From: Gammaproteobacteria bacterium
GTDB lineage: Bacteria; Pseudomonadota; Gammaproteobacteria; GCA-001735895
Reading direction: 5' to 3'
Assembly (NCBI GenBank): GCA_030066085.1
Contig: JASJCI010000026.1
Span: forward strand, 1-33,491
Length of the DNA stretch: 33,491 nt
Shown in pieces: positions 8,778 to 16,994 of the stretch. Both the position numbers and the translations under genes were made by a program. Numbering within the stretch: the stretch's first letter is position 1; every line of letters begins with the position of its first letter. The notes under the pieces are model-generated. The model saw only the letters and a program-made list of their open reading frames with translations. It did no database searches and had not been told where the DNA came from.

Positions 8778-9872
8778 CTAGATATCCAGCATGCGCTGCA
8801 GCGCGGTGCGCGCGTTTTCGGCCACGTCGTCGGGCACGCTGACACGATTGACGACGTTACCTTCGACCAGGTTTTCCAGCACCCAGGCCAGGTGCTGCGG
8901 ATCGATGCGGAACATGGTCGAACACATGCACACCATCGGTGACATGAACTGCACGGTCTTGCCTTCGCGCGCCAGCGTATTGTGCAGGCGATTGACGAGG
9001 TTCAGCTCGGTGCCTACCAGCCAGCTGCTGCCGGGCTCGGCCGCGGTAATCGTCTTGATGATGTACTCGGTGGAACCCACGTAATCCGACTGCTGGCAAA
9101 CCTCGAAGCTGGCCTCCGGGTGCGAGATCACCTTGCCATCGGGCACCTCGCGGCGAAAATTTTCGATCTGCTCGGGCTGGAACATCTGGTGCACCGAGCA
9201 AAAACCTTTCCACAGGATGATGCGCGCGCGCCTGATCTCTTCCTCGCTCAGACCGCCCATCGGCTGGTCGTAATCCCACACCACCATTTCGTCGAGCGGA
9301 ATACCCATGCGGTAACCGGTATTGCGGCCCAGGTGCTGGTCCGGGAAGAACAGCACTTTTTCGCGCCGCTCGAACGACCACTCGAGAATATTGCGGGCAT
9401 TGGTCGAAGTGCAGACGATGCCGCCGTGCACGCCGCAGAACGACTTCAGGTTGGCCGCGGAATTGATGTAAGTAACCGGCGTGATGGTTTCGTCGGGGTC
9501 GAGCACGCTGGAGAGCTCGCGCCAGGCGCGTTCGACCTGGTCGAGGTCAGCCATGTCGGCCATCGCGCAGCCGGCGGCCATGTCGGGCAGAATTGCCACC
9601 TGCTCCGGCCGCGAAATGATATCGGCGACCTCGGCCATGAAGTGCACGCCGCAGAAAACGATGTACTCGGCGTTCGATGCCGCCGCCTCGCGCGAAAGCT
9701 TGAGCGAGTCGCCGGAGAAATCGGCGTGCTTGAACACCTCGTCGCGCTGGTAGTGGTGGCCGAGAATGACAACCCGCTCGCCGAGCGCGGCCTTGGCCTT
9801 GCGAATACGCTCGTCGCAGGTCGCGTCGTCCAGCGACGCGTAGGGTTGCAGGTCAATAGCGGTAGCAGCCAT
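8778..9872 (-). CDS. nadA: quinolinate synthase NadA
   Basis: NadA condenses iminoaspartate with dihydroxyacetone phosphate to quinolinate in de novo NAD synthesis, using an oxygen-sensitive [4Fe-4S] cluster. The 364-residue protein shows the opening LGHHYQRDEV segment, repeated family motifs (CGVHFMAEVA, FFPDQHLGRNTGY), and likely cluster cysteines at 102 (AAGCAMAD), 225 (WKGFCSVH) and in the C-terminal VCMCSTM motif. The open frame runs up to 10037 and overlaps aspS, but the family-like start is the ATG at 9872. No nadB or nadC is adjacent. It lies between aspS (103-base gap) and the MetX-family gene, all on one strand, so co-transcription is possible. There is no clear Shine-Dalgarno sequence. 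Confidence 0.96.
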   Translation of the reverse strand: MAATAIDLQPYASLDDATCDERIRKAKAALGERVVILGHHYQRDEVFKHADFSGDSLKLSREAAASNAEYIVFCGVHFMAEVADIISRPEQVAILPDMAAGCAMADMADLDQVERAWRELSSVLDPDETITPVTYINSAANLKSFCGVHGGIVCTSTNARNILEWSFERREKVLFFPDQHLGRNTGYRMGIPLDEMVVWDYDQPMGGLSEEEIRRARIILWKGFCSVHQMFQPEQIENFRREVPDGKVISHPEASFEVCQQSDYVGSTEYIIKTITAAEPGSSWLVGTELNLVNRLHNTLAREGKTVQFMSPMVCMCSTMFRIDPQHLAWVLENLVEGNVVNRVSVPDDVAENARTALQRMLDI

Positions 9873-9975
9873 GATCAGGGGATATTTGTCAGACGAATGG
9901 GCAATGGTATCACCTGCCGTTTCGCCTGCCAAACCGACAGACGGCGGGGTTTTTGGCGGCTGTCGATGACGGGAT

Positions 9976-11754
9976 TCAGCTCTCGCCGCGCGGCTGGCGC
10001 AGGCGAATCGACAGTTCGCGCAGCTGGCGTTCACCAACCGCCGCCGGCGCCTGGGTCATCAGGTCGGAAGCGGTCTGGGTCTTGGGAAAAGCCATCACGT
10101 CGCGGATCGACGACGCGCCGGCCATCAGCATCACCAGCCGGTCGAGGCCGAAGGCGATACCGCCGTGGGGCGGGCAACCATAGCGCAGCGCGGTCAGCAG
10201 GAAGCCGAATTTTTCCTCGGCCTCGTCGTCACCGATTCCCAGCAGGTTCAGCACCCGCCGCTGCATCTCGGGGCGGTGGATACGCACCGAGCCGCCGCCG
10301 AGTTCGGTGCCGTTCAGCACCATGTCGTAGGCGCGCGACAGCGCTTCGCCGGGATTGGCTTCGAGTGCATCCGGATCATCGGTGGACGGCGCGGTGAAGG
10401 GATGGTGCAGCGCGTTCCAGCGCTGTTCGCGCTCGTCGAATTCGAACATCGGGAAATCGACCACCCACAGGAAGCGCCAGCCGTCCTCGACCAGCTCGCG
10501 ATCCTGGCCCACGCGCACGCGCAGCGCACCGAGCGATTCGTTGACCACCTTCGCCTTGTCGGCGCCGAAAAAGATCAGGTCGCCGGTTTCGGCGCCGGTG
10601 CGCTCGAGAATACCGCTGATCGCGTCGTCCGGCAGGAACTTGAGGATCGGCGACTGCAGCCCGTCGCGGCCGGCGGCGACGTCATTGCACTTGATATAGG
10701 CAAGCCCCCTGGCGCCGTAGCGGCCGACGTAGTCGGTATAGTCATCGATTTCCTTGCGCGTCAGCGCGTTACCGCCGGGCACGCGCAGCGCCGCGACGCG
10801 CCCGCCCGGATCGCTGGCCGGGCCGGAGAAAACCTTGAATTCGACATCCTGCAGCAGGTCGGAAATTGTCACCAGCTCGAGCGGAATCCGCAGGTCCGGC
10901 CGGTCGGTGCCGAAACGCTCCATGGCCTCGGCCCAGGACATGCGCTGCAGCGGCAGCTCGACATCGAGACCGAGAACGTCGCGGAACAGCTGCTGCATCA
11001 TGTCTTCCATCAATGCCATGATGCCGTCCTCGTCGAGGAACGAGGTTTCGATATCGAGCTGGGTAAACTCGGGCTGACGATCGGCGCGCAGGTCTTCGTC
11101 GCGGAAACAGCGCACGATCTGGTAGTAACGGTCCATGCCGGACATCATCAGCAGCTGTTTGAACAGCTGCGGCGACTGCGGCAGCGCAAAGAAAGCGCCG
11201 GGATGCGTGCGGCTCGGCACGAGGTAGTCGCGCGCACCTTCGGGTGTTGCTCGCGTCAGCATCGGCGTTTCGATATCGAGAAAACCGTTGGCGTCCAGCC
11301 AGTTGCGCATACTGCGGGTGACGCCGGCGCGCAGGCGCATGCGCTCCTGCATCTCGGGCCGGCGCAGGTCGATGTAGCGGTAGCGCAGCCGATTGTCTTC
11401 GTGCACATCGTCGTCGTCGAGCTGGAACGGAGGCGTCTCCGCCGCGTTCAGAATATCGAGCGCGAGCGCCAGCAGTTCGACCTGGCCGGTCGCCATTTCC
11501 GGGTTCTCGGTGCCCTCCGGGCGCGTGCGCAGTTTACCCTCGACGCGAATCACGAATTCGTTGCGCAGGGTCTCGGCGCGCGCGAACATCTCGGCGTCGT
11601 CGGGATCGAACACAACCTGCAGTAATCCGCGGTGATCACGCAGGTCGACGAAGATAACGCCGCCGTGATCGCGCCGACGATTGACCCAGCCACAGACGCT
11701 GATCGACTCGCCGACCTGGGCTTCACTGAGATCACCACAATAATGCGTGCGCAT
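9976..11754 (-). CDS. aspS: aspartyl-tRNA synthetase, probably non-discriminating
   Basis: This 592-residue class II synthetase is bacterial-type AspRS: an N-terminal anticodon-binding OB fold (about 1-110), catalytic core with motif 2 ([20 protein letters not shown]), a GAD-type insertion in the middle and motif 3 ([12 protein letters not shown]) near the end. E. coli AspRS is 590 residues. In the anticodon-binding domain the sequence reads [10 protein letters not shown], with His30 where E. coli has leucine. His at this position in Pseudomonas aeruginosa AspRS is linked to charging both tRNA-Asp and tRNA-Asn. I infer a non-discriminating enzyme that would need the amidotransferase GatCAB to finish Asn-tRNA; gatCAB is not in the window. 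The zinc-ribbon gene lies 62 bases upstream, a common pairing. Confidence 0.97.
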   Translation of the reverse strand: MRTHYCGDLSEAQVGESISVCGWVNRRRDHGGVIFVDLRDHRGLLQVVFDPDDAEMFARAETLRNEFVIRVEGKLRTRPEGTENPEMATGQVELLALALDILNAAETPPFQLDDDDVHEDNRLRYRYIDLRRPEMQERMRLRAGVTRSMRNWLDANGFLDIETPMLTRATPEGARDYLVPSRTHPGAFFALPQSPQLFKQLLMMSGMDRYYQIVRCFRDEDLRADRQPEFTQLDIETSFLDEDGIMALMEDMMQQLFRDVLGLDVELPLQRMSWAEAMERFGTDRPDLRIPLELVTISDLLQDVEFKVFSGPASDPGGRVAALRVPGGNALTRKEIDDYTDYVGRYGARGLAYIKCNDVAAGRDGLQSPILKFLPDDAISGILERTGAETGDLIFFGADKAKVVNESLGALRVRVGQDRELVEDGWRFLWVVDFPMFEFDEREQRWNALHHPFTAPSTDDPDALEANPGEALSRAYDMVLNGTELGGGSVRIHRPEMQRRVLNLLGIGDDEAEEKFGFLLTALRYGCPPHGGIAFGLDRLVMLMAGASSIRDVMAFPKTQTASDLMTQAPAAVGERQLRELSIRLRQPRGES

Positions 11755-11755
11755 G

Positions 11756-11767
11756 GGAACCGGTTCC
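11756..11767. repeat. perfect 12-bp palindrome just upstream of aspS
   Basis: GGAACCGGTTCC is its own reverse complement and lies one base before the aspS ATG, where a ribosome-binding site would be expected. It could be an operator or occlude initiation, but a 12-bp palindrome can also arise by chance. Confidence 0.35.
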
Positions 11768-11816
11768 AGGGTATCAGAGGGTTAATCGTGGCGGCCGCTG
11801 CCGCCGCTTGGGGGAC

Positions 11817-12122
11817 TCAGGCTGCCGCCTCTTTGCCGGCCGAGGCCTTTGCGTCGGACTTGTTGTCGCTGCTTTTGCCCTTGTCGCCGCCGGTCTTGTC
11901 GGACGAATCCGACTTGGCCAGGTTTTTCTGCTTGTCCTTGTCGGACTTGAAGTCGGTTTCGTACCAGCCAGATCCGCTGAGGCGGAAGCCTGGCGCCGAC
12001 AGCTTTTTCTTCAATGCACTCTCGCCGCACTCGGGGCAATCGGTCAACGGCTCCTCGCTGACTTTTTGCAAAGCGTCGAACTCGTGGTTACAGGTGCTGC
12101 AGAGATACTCGTATATGGGCAT
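11817..12122 (-). CDS. FmdB-family zinc-ribbon protein
   Basis: This 101-residue protein starts MPIYEYLCSTCNHEFD and has two CxxC pairs (CSTC and CPEC) that should bind one zinc, the hallmark of the FmdB/CxxC-CxxC-SSSS regulatory-type family. The C-terminal half is a disordered Lys/Ser/Asp/Gly/Ala-rich tail. The family's molecular role is not settled; linkage to aspS is widespread in proteobacteria and is seen here. A GGAG ribosome-binding sequence lies six bases before the ATG. It probably heads an FmdB-aspS(-nadA) transcript. Confidence 0.9.
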   Translation of the reverse strand: MPIYEYLCSTCNHEFDALQKVSEEPLTDCPECGESALKKKLSAPGFRLSGSGWYETDFKSDKDKQKNLAKSDSSDKTGGDKGKSSDNKSDAKASAGKEAAA

Positions 12123-12240
12123 TGCTCGCTCCGTTCAACTCCAACCGGCGTTTGCCGTAAACCGACCCCGCGACCGAAAAGGGCGTGGATTTTAAACCAG
12201 GCCCAGCCAATTTCCAACAAGCGCGGCCGAAATAGTCACC

Positions 12241-12987
12241 TCAGAAGTAGTCGATATGGTTGCCGTCGCGGTCGAATACAAGCCAGACGCGTCCGTAACG
12301 CCCGCTGAAGGGCGCGATCAGCACCTCCTCGGGACTGCTGCCGCTCTCGGCCAGCCAGGCGTCGAAGCGCGGGCGATCTCCGTAGCTAACCATGCGATCG
12401 GCGAACAGGGCCTGGCGCGATTCGATCGCACTCCCGAGTTGCTCGCGCGGCCGGTAATACTCCATCTGCGCATGTTCATAGATCTTCTGCTCGATCTTGA
12501 CCTGCTGGATTTTCTCCAGCCCTTCACGGTTCATCGGCAGCTCGGACAGGATGATCGGCGGGTGTTCGTCGCTGAAAACGGACAGCGCATCCTGCGAGGT
12601 CCAGCTTTCGGCATAGTGCTCTTCGATCGCCGAAATCATGAATTCGTCGATCAATACGACGGCCACCGGCCGCTGGCTGTAGGTCGCGTGCACCCCATAG
12701 GCGAGCGCGCCGATCTGGATCGCGGCAATGGTGAGCAGGTCGAACACGATTTCACGCCTTTTCTTGCGATTGTCGAAGATCAGGAAGGTGATCAGGGGCC
12801 CGAGCACGAGATCCACCGCGCCAACCAGGCGGATACCCTGCCAGCCACCGTCGACCGCAAAATACGGCCACGGATACCAGTCGTACACGATCTTGTAAGT
12901 CAGGTAGACGAAGATCAGCACGCTGATGCTCAGATGAACACCGGTCGCTTTTAATTTGGTTATCAACAGAGGTTTGGTAAATTTCAT
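12241..12987 (-). CDS. TfpX/TfpZ-family type IV pilin accessory protein
   Basis: The 248-residue protein has membrane segments near residues 18-32, 54-72 and 82-100, then a soluble region to the C-terminus. The motif FAVDGGWQGIRLVGAVDLVLGP and the following short loop are characteristic of TfpX/TfpZ proteins, inner-membrane accessories that assist particular type IV pilins and are usually encoded beside their pilin gene. No pilin or other type IV pilus gene is present in this window, so this copy is an orphan. Its start is 31 bases from the divergent spermidine-synthase-like gene, so any promoters must overlap or lie inside the genes. The family call is firm; the partner pilin is unknown. Confidence 0.8.
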   Translation of the reverse strand: MKFTKPLLITKLKATGVHLSISVLIFVYLTYKIVYDWYPWPYFAVDGGWQGIRLVGAVDLVLGPLITFLIFDNRKKRREIVFDLLTIAAIQIGALAYGVHATYSQRPVAVVLIDEFMISAIEEHYAESWTSQDALSVFSDEHPPIILSELPMNREGLEKIQQVKIEQKIYEHAQMEYYRPREQLGSAIESRQALFADRMVSYGDRPRFDAWLAESGSSPEEVLIAPFSGRYGRVWLVFDRDGNHIDYF

Positions 12988-13018
12988 CGTTTAGCCGGAC
13001 CCCGTTTGTTGTCATGCA

Positions 13019-13801
13019 ATGACTATGGAAGTGAATTTCACGGATTTCAAGCTGGAAACCCCTTACAACCGGCTCTGGGTCCGACGGCGCAACGGGCTGC
13101 TCGAGCTCTGCAGTCACGACAACGCGCTGCAAAGCGTTATCGACCTGGAACAGCCCGAGCGGCTATGCCTGCGCAACCTCGAGTGCCTGCTCGGCATCCT
13201 GCTGTTCGTACCGCTGCCGCGGCGAGTACTGGTGCTGGGCACCGCGGCGGGGTCGCTGATCCACTGGCTGCGTCACTACCTGGACGCGAAGGTCGTCAGC
13301 GTCGACATCGACGGCGAACTGGTGACGAGGATGCTCGAGCTCGGTGCGTTGCCGCCGGCGGATGCCAGGCTGGCATACGTCGAGGCCGACGCACGCGATT
13401 TTCTCGCCGGCACGACGGAGCACTTCGACCTGATCCTGGCCGACGTCTTCAGCGGCGCACGCACGCCGCCGTGGATGATGCACGGCGACACCGCGGAACT
13501 GCTGCGCAGGCGACTGGCAGATGCCGGCGGGCTTGCATACAACCTGCTGATCCCGAGCGAGCACGACTTTCGCCGTTTTTATACCGAGTTGCGGCGCGTG
13601 TTCGAACGCCGCACCCTGTGCCTGCCGGTCACCGATTTCGAAAACACCATCGCCTACGCGTTACGCGATGCTCCGCTGGTAGCCGATCTCGATACCTGCC
13701 GCGCCCGCGCGCTCGAGCTCGGGGAAAAGCTCGGCATCGATTTCATGCGCATTCTTGCCGCGATCTACAATACCAATCCGCTCAATTCCGGCATTATCTG
13801 A
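13019..13801 (+). CDS. spermidine-synthase-like protein (Rossmann methyltransferase fold)
   Basis: This 260-residue protein has an N-terminal strand-rich segment, then a class I methyltransferase-type fold: nucleotide-binding loop VLVLGTAAGSLIHWL near residue 70, the acidic turn VVSVDID, EADARDFL, and LILADVFSG, the position used by polyamine synthases to bind substrate. Such proteins are often annotated spermidine synthase, but many single-domain relatives have no proven activity. No speD or speE partner is nearby. Either ATG at 13019 or at 13025 could be used; no strong Shine-Dalgarno sequence distinguishes them. It is alone on its strand between leftward genes. Polyamine synthesis is possible but unproven. 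Confidence 0.75.
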   Translation: MTMEVNFTDFKLETPYNRLWVRRRNGLLELCSHDNALQSVIDLEQPERLCLRNLECLLGILLFVPLPRRVLVLGTAAGSLIHWLRHYLDAKVVSVDIDGELVTRMLELGALPPADARLAYVEADARDFLAGTTEHFDLILADVFSGARTPPWMMHGDTAELLRRRLADAGGLAYNLLIPSEHDFRRFYTELRRVFERRTLCLPVTDFENTIAYALRDAPLVADLDTCRARALELGEKLGIDFMRILAAIYNTNPLNSGII

Positions 13802-13996
13802 GCCTTACTCGTCAGCGCGGGCGCAACGGGCACGGGAGCGCAGCGCAGCCATCGCCCCGGAGGTAGCGTCATTACCGGCCCGGGACCCGGCGCACGGCTA
13901 TTCCATGCCCGCGATGCGGGGCGGATTCGGTGTCGGTAATGCCGCCTGGAGACTGCCACGGCGCCGGCGCGCCGCGCAATCAGGGCGCAAAAGTGG

Positions 13997-14311
13997 TTAC
14001 TGGTTTTTACCGCCGCCGCGACATTTGGGCGAGGCGGCCACCGCGCCGCCGCGCGCCTCCCATTCGTCGGGGGTCAGCGTATGCAGCGCCAGCGCGTGGA
14101 TCTGCTGCAGCTCGTCCGCCAGCACCTGGTTGACCAGGCGGTGCCGCTTGATCAGCATCTGGTCGTTGAAACGGTCACTGACGATAGTGACCTTGAAATG
14201 GGATTCGGAGCCGGGCGCGACGTTGTGCATGTGGCTTTCGTTTTCGACCTGCAGGAAGGCGGCCTCGAATTCATTGCTGAGCTTGTGTTCGATAATGTCC
14301 TGGATCGACAT
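13997..14311 (-). CDS. bolA: BolA family protein
   Basis: BolA proteins form [2Fe-2S]-bridged complexes with monothiol glutaredoxins and influence iron-sulfur handling, cell shape and stress responses. The 104-residue sequence has the family core HFKVTIVSDRFNDQ, RHRLVNQVLADEL and the conserved HALALHT segment with the cluster-liganding histidine. The C-terminus is a short Gly/Ala-rich tail. It starts 11 bases after the HEAT-kinase stop, with an AGAGGA ribosome-binding sequence between, so it is almost certainly translated from the same transcript as that kinase. It converges with the spermidine-synthase-like gene; the 195-base gap holds GC-rich partial palindromes but no classical terminator. 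Confidence 0.92.
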   Translation of the reverse strand: MSIQDIIEHKLSNEFEAAFLQVENESHMHNVAPGSESHFKVTIVSDRFNDQMLIKRHRLVNQVLADELQQIHALALHTLTPDEWEARGGAVAASPKCRGGGKNQ

Positions 14312-14322
14312 TACGGGTCCTC

Positions 14323-16725
14323 TTACTTGATCTTTTTCTGTACCTTGCGGATCGCATCCGCAACGTCTTCCATGGTTTGCAGCCGATCCTCGAGTTCGAC
14401 CGCCATCATGCGCTGCACCAGCAGGCTGATCTCGGGCCCGACCTCGGGTCGAACCTCGTGCACCGGCGCCGCCTTGCCCTCGAGATGCTGGAACAGCAGC
14501 GACATGGGTTCGCCGACATAGGGCAGTTTACCGCAGAACATGCCGTAGGCAATGATACCGAGCGCGTAGATGTCGCTGCGGTGATCGGCTTCCAGGCCCT
14601 TGGCGCGCTCGGGTGACAGGTAGGCCGGGGTACCGATGATAGAACCGGTCTTGGTCAGGGTCGCATCGCTGACCGACGACGCCGACGCGATGCCGAAATC
14701 GACGATTTTGACCAGCCCGTCCTTGTTCATCAGGATGTTGCTCGGCTTGAGATCGCGATGAATGACTTCCTGCGCGTGCGCGGCGGCCATGCCGTTGGCG
14801 ACCTGCAGCAGGATCTCGAGCCCTTCCTTCGGCTCGAAGTGTTTCTTTTCGCGCAGGTACTCGTCGATACCGCGGCTTTCGAAAAACTCCATCGAGATCG
14901 CGTTGAGGCCATCCTTGTCGAGCATGTCGTGGATCCGGATCACGTTGGGGTGGCTGACCCGGCGCGAGTAACGCACCTCGCGCAGGAAACGCTCGCGCGA
15001 GGATTCTTCCGCGGTCAACTCGGGGTGCATGAACTTCAGGATCAGCGGTTCACCAACCATTTCGTCCTCGGCCAGCATGACCCGTCCCATCGCGCCACGA
15101 CCGATTTCGCGCTTGATGCGATAACGCTCCATCCACAGGTCACCCTCCTTGAAGTCCTCGATATTGATGATCTGCGGTTCGGGCTCCCTGGCCGGCGGAA
15201 CTTCAGCCGGCGCCTGCGTTTCGACCGACTGCGTATCGAACTTGAGCAGGCGCGTATCGAAGTAGGTTTCCTGGTCGACCGTCAGCGCGGGCAGGCCATA
15301 TTCCTCGGTCAGCCTGTTGACCACTTCGCCGGCCGTGTCACGCACGGTTACCTGCAGTTTCGGTACCTTTTGCATCAGCTTGTCGCGCACCGCCTTGGCG
15401 TGCCGCTTGCTGACCAGCTTGCCAATGGTTTCGAGGGCTTCGCGCTGCACCAGGGCTTCCGACATGTTGAGACAGGCGAAGGCGATTTCGAGACCCTTGC
15501 TGAAACCCAGTTCCCCCAGGGCCTTGAGCACCGCGACCGCCGATTCCGGCCACTGTTCGATCGTCTTGCGCAACAGCCCGATCGCCTCGCGCTTGTTGGA
15601 GCGTCCAACCGCCTCGATCGCGGTCTCGCGCACCTGCCAGTTTTCGTGCAGCGCGTTGTCCCAGAGCTGTTTCAGATCGGACGGGTCCGAGGCCTGCGCT
15701 GCGAGCTGCTGCGCGGTATCACGGATGAACTCGTTGTCGTGCTCGACCAGGCCGGCGGCAATCGAAAACAGCTGGTCATTGCCGAAGCGCTTGAGTGCCT
15801 TGATCGACTGCTCCTTGCCGAACCACTCCTGCTGGTCGATCAGGCCGAGAAAGGACTCGAGGCCTTCCGCGGTCGCGTACTTGACGAACAGCTTGATGAA
15901 AAACTCGCGCGTCTCCTCCGACTTGCCGCAGGTCCACGGCGCCAGCTTCGGCACCAGCTCGGCGTTGGCCTGCGCGCGCAGGATTTCCAGCGCCATTTCG
16001 CGCTCGACCTCGGACATGGTTTCGATATGCGGCAACAGCGGCGCGGCATCGAAGGCCACCGGCAGGTTCTTCAGCGCCTTCAACGCCTCCATCACGACGG
16101 TGTGGTTGTCATCCGTCAGGAATGACGCGATGAGGCTGGCTACCTCGGGCTGCTCGACCGTCGCCAGGTAACGCAGCAGCGTCATTTTGGTGGTCGGGCT
16201 GGCGATGCTGCGGGGCTCGATACGCAACACCTCGAGATCCGGCGGCAGTTCGGATTTTTCCGCCAGCTTGAGCAGTTTTTCGCCGTTGGCGCCGTCGAGC
16301 TTGAGCGCGTTGTTGATGATTTGTTCCGGTTTCAGCGACGCGGCGCGGAAACCGAGCACCTCGATGATCTCGGATTTCGAGCCCTCGGTCTCGTGCAGCT
16401 TCTTGAACAGTTTGGCCGGGTTGATCTCGCTCGACTTCGACAGGATCGAGGCCGCGGTCGAACGAATGTTGGTCTTGGTATCGTCGAGGCTTTCGAGAAA
16501 CAGTTCCTCGGCGTCGCCGGTGATGTTTTCCAGGCAGATTTCCTGCAGCACGGCATTGTGCATGCCGTTGGTTTCGGGGATGACCTCGATCAGGCGCTGC
16601 AACGAATCCTTGGAGGCCTCGCGCAGCTTTTCGATCAACGCATGCCCCTTGTCGCTTTCCAGGTCCTCGCAATCGAGAAACTGCTTCAGCGTACGCTTGA
16701 ACAATATGGAGCCTAAGACTGCCAT
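14323..16725 (-). CDS. HEAT-repeat protein fused to a C-terminal Ser/Thr protein kinase
   Basis: This 800-residue cytosolic protein has an unusual order. Residues 1 to about 490 are helical HEAT-like repeats (for example VRETAIEAVGR, AVLKALGELG), followed by a proline-rich linker at about 501-517. A Hanks-type kinase occupies about 535-800: glycine loop IGRGAMGRV (541-549), ATP lysine Lys564, catalytic HRDLKPSN (656-663), DFG (676-678) and SPE. All key residues are present, so it should be active. There is no membrane segment, unlike many bacterial kinases of this type, and no PP2C phosphatase gene nearby. It sits 270 bases downstream of clpB and 11 bases before bolA. A TATAAC lies 7 bases upstream of the ATG and a perfect TATAAT at 16780-16785 (read leftward); both lack good -35 boxes. 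Its substrates are unknown. Confidence 0.88.
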   Translation of the reverse strand: MAVLGSILFKRTLKQFLDCEDLESDKGHALIEKLREASKDSLQRLIEVIPETNGMHNAVLQEICLENITGDAEELFLESLDDTKTNIRSTAASILSKSSEINPAKLFKKLHETEGSKSEIIEVLGFRAASLKPEQIINNALKLDGANGEKLLKLAEKSELPPDLEVLRIEPRSIASPTTKMTLLRYLATVEQPEVASLIASFLTDDNHTVVMEALKALKNLPVAFDAAPLLPHIETMSEVEREMALEILRAQANAELVPKLAPWTCGKSEETREFFIKLFVKYATAEGLESFLGLIDQQEWFGKEQSIKALKRFGNDQLFSIAAGLVEHDNEFIRDTAQQLAAQASDPSDLKQLWDNALHENWQVRETAIEAVGRSNKREAIGLLRKTIEQWPESAVAVLKALGELGFSKGLEIAFACLNMSEALVQREALETIGKLVSKRHAKAVRDKLMQKVPKLQVTVRDTAGEVVNRLTEEYGLPALTVDQETYFDTRLLKFDTQSVETQAPAEVPPAREPEPQIINIEDFKEGDLWMERYRIKREIGRGAMGRVMLAEDEMVGEPLILKFMHPELTAEESSRERFLREVRYSRRVSHPNVIRIHDMLDKDGLNAISMEFFESRGIDEYLREKKHFEPKEGLEILLQVANGMAAAHAQEVIHRDLKPSNILMNKDGLVKIVDFGIASASSVSDATLTKTGSIIGTPAYLSPERAKGLEADHRSDIYALGIIAYGMFCGKLPYVGEPMSLLFQHLEGKAAPVHEVRPEVGPEISLLVQRMMAVELEDRLQTMEDVADAIRKVQKKIK

Positions 16726-16994
16726 CGCACTCGTTATATCGACCAGTTTCCCGGGGAATTCAGTTCTATTAAAGCCTTGATTATAGACCCAAATTCGTGC
16801 AAGTAGAGCATACCGTGCGCAATTTCGCCACGGCCATCACGCCGGCGCTGATTTGATCGTGCCAGGCCCTGTTTTGCGAGCCGTCGCGAGCGTCGTTCGC
16901 GGTACACCGCGGCGATTCAGGTTAGCGGGCCAACCGGGCGGGCGCGGGCCATCCACAAGCGCGCCACCCTGTCCTTTCGACGCGCCGCAAACAG

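Noticed and set aside
13802-13996. GC-rich partial palindromes between the spermidine-synthase-like gene and bolA
   Set aside because: The matching arms are only about 8 bases (CATTACCG type), not convincingly related to other repeats here and without a T tract.
14758-16125. 455-codon plus-strand frame opposite the HEAT-kinase gene
   Set aside because: Same shadow effect; the minus-strand kinase has clear motifs and the plus-strand frame has none.
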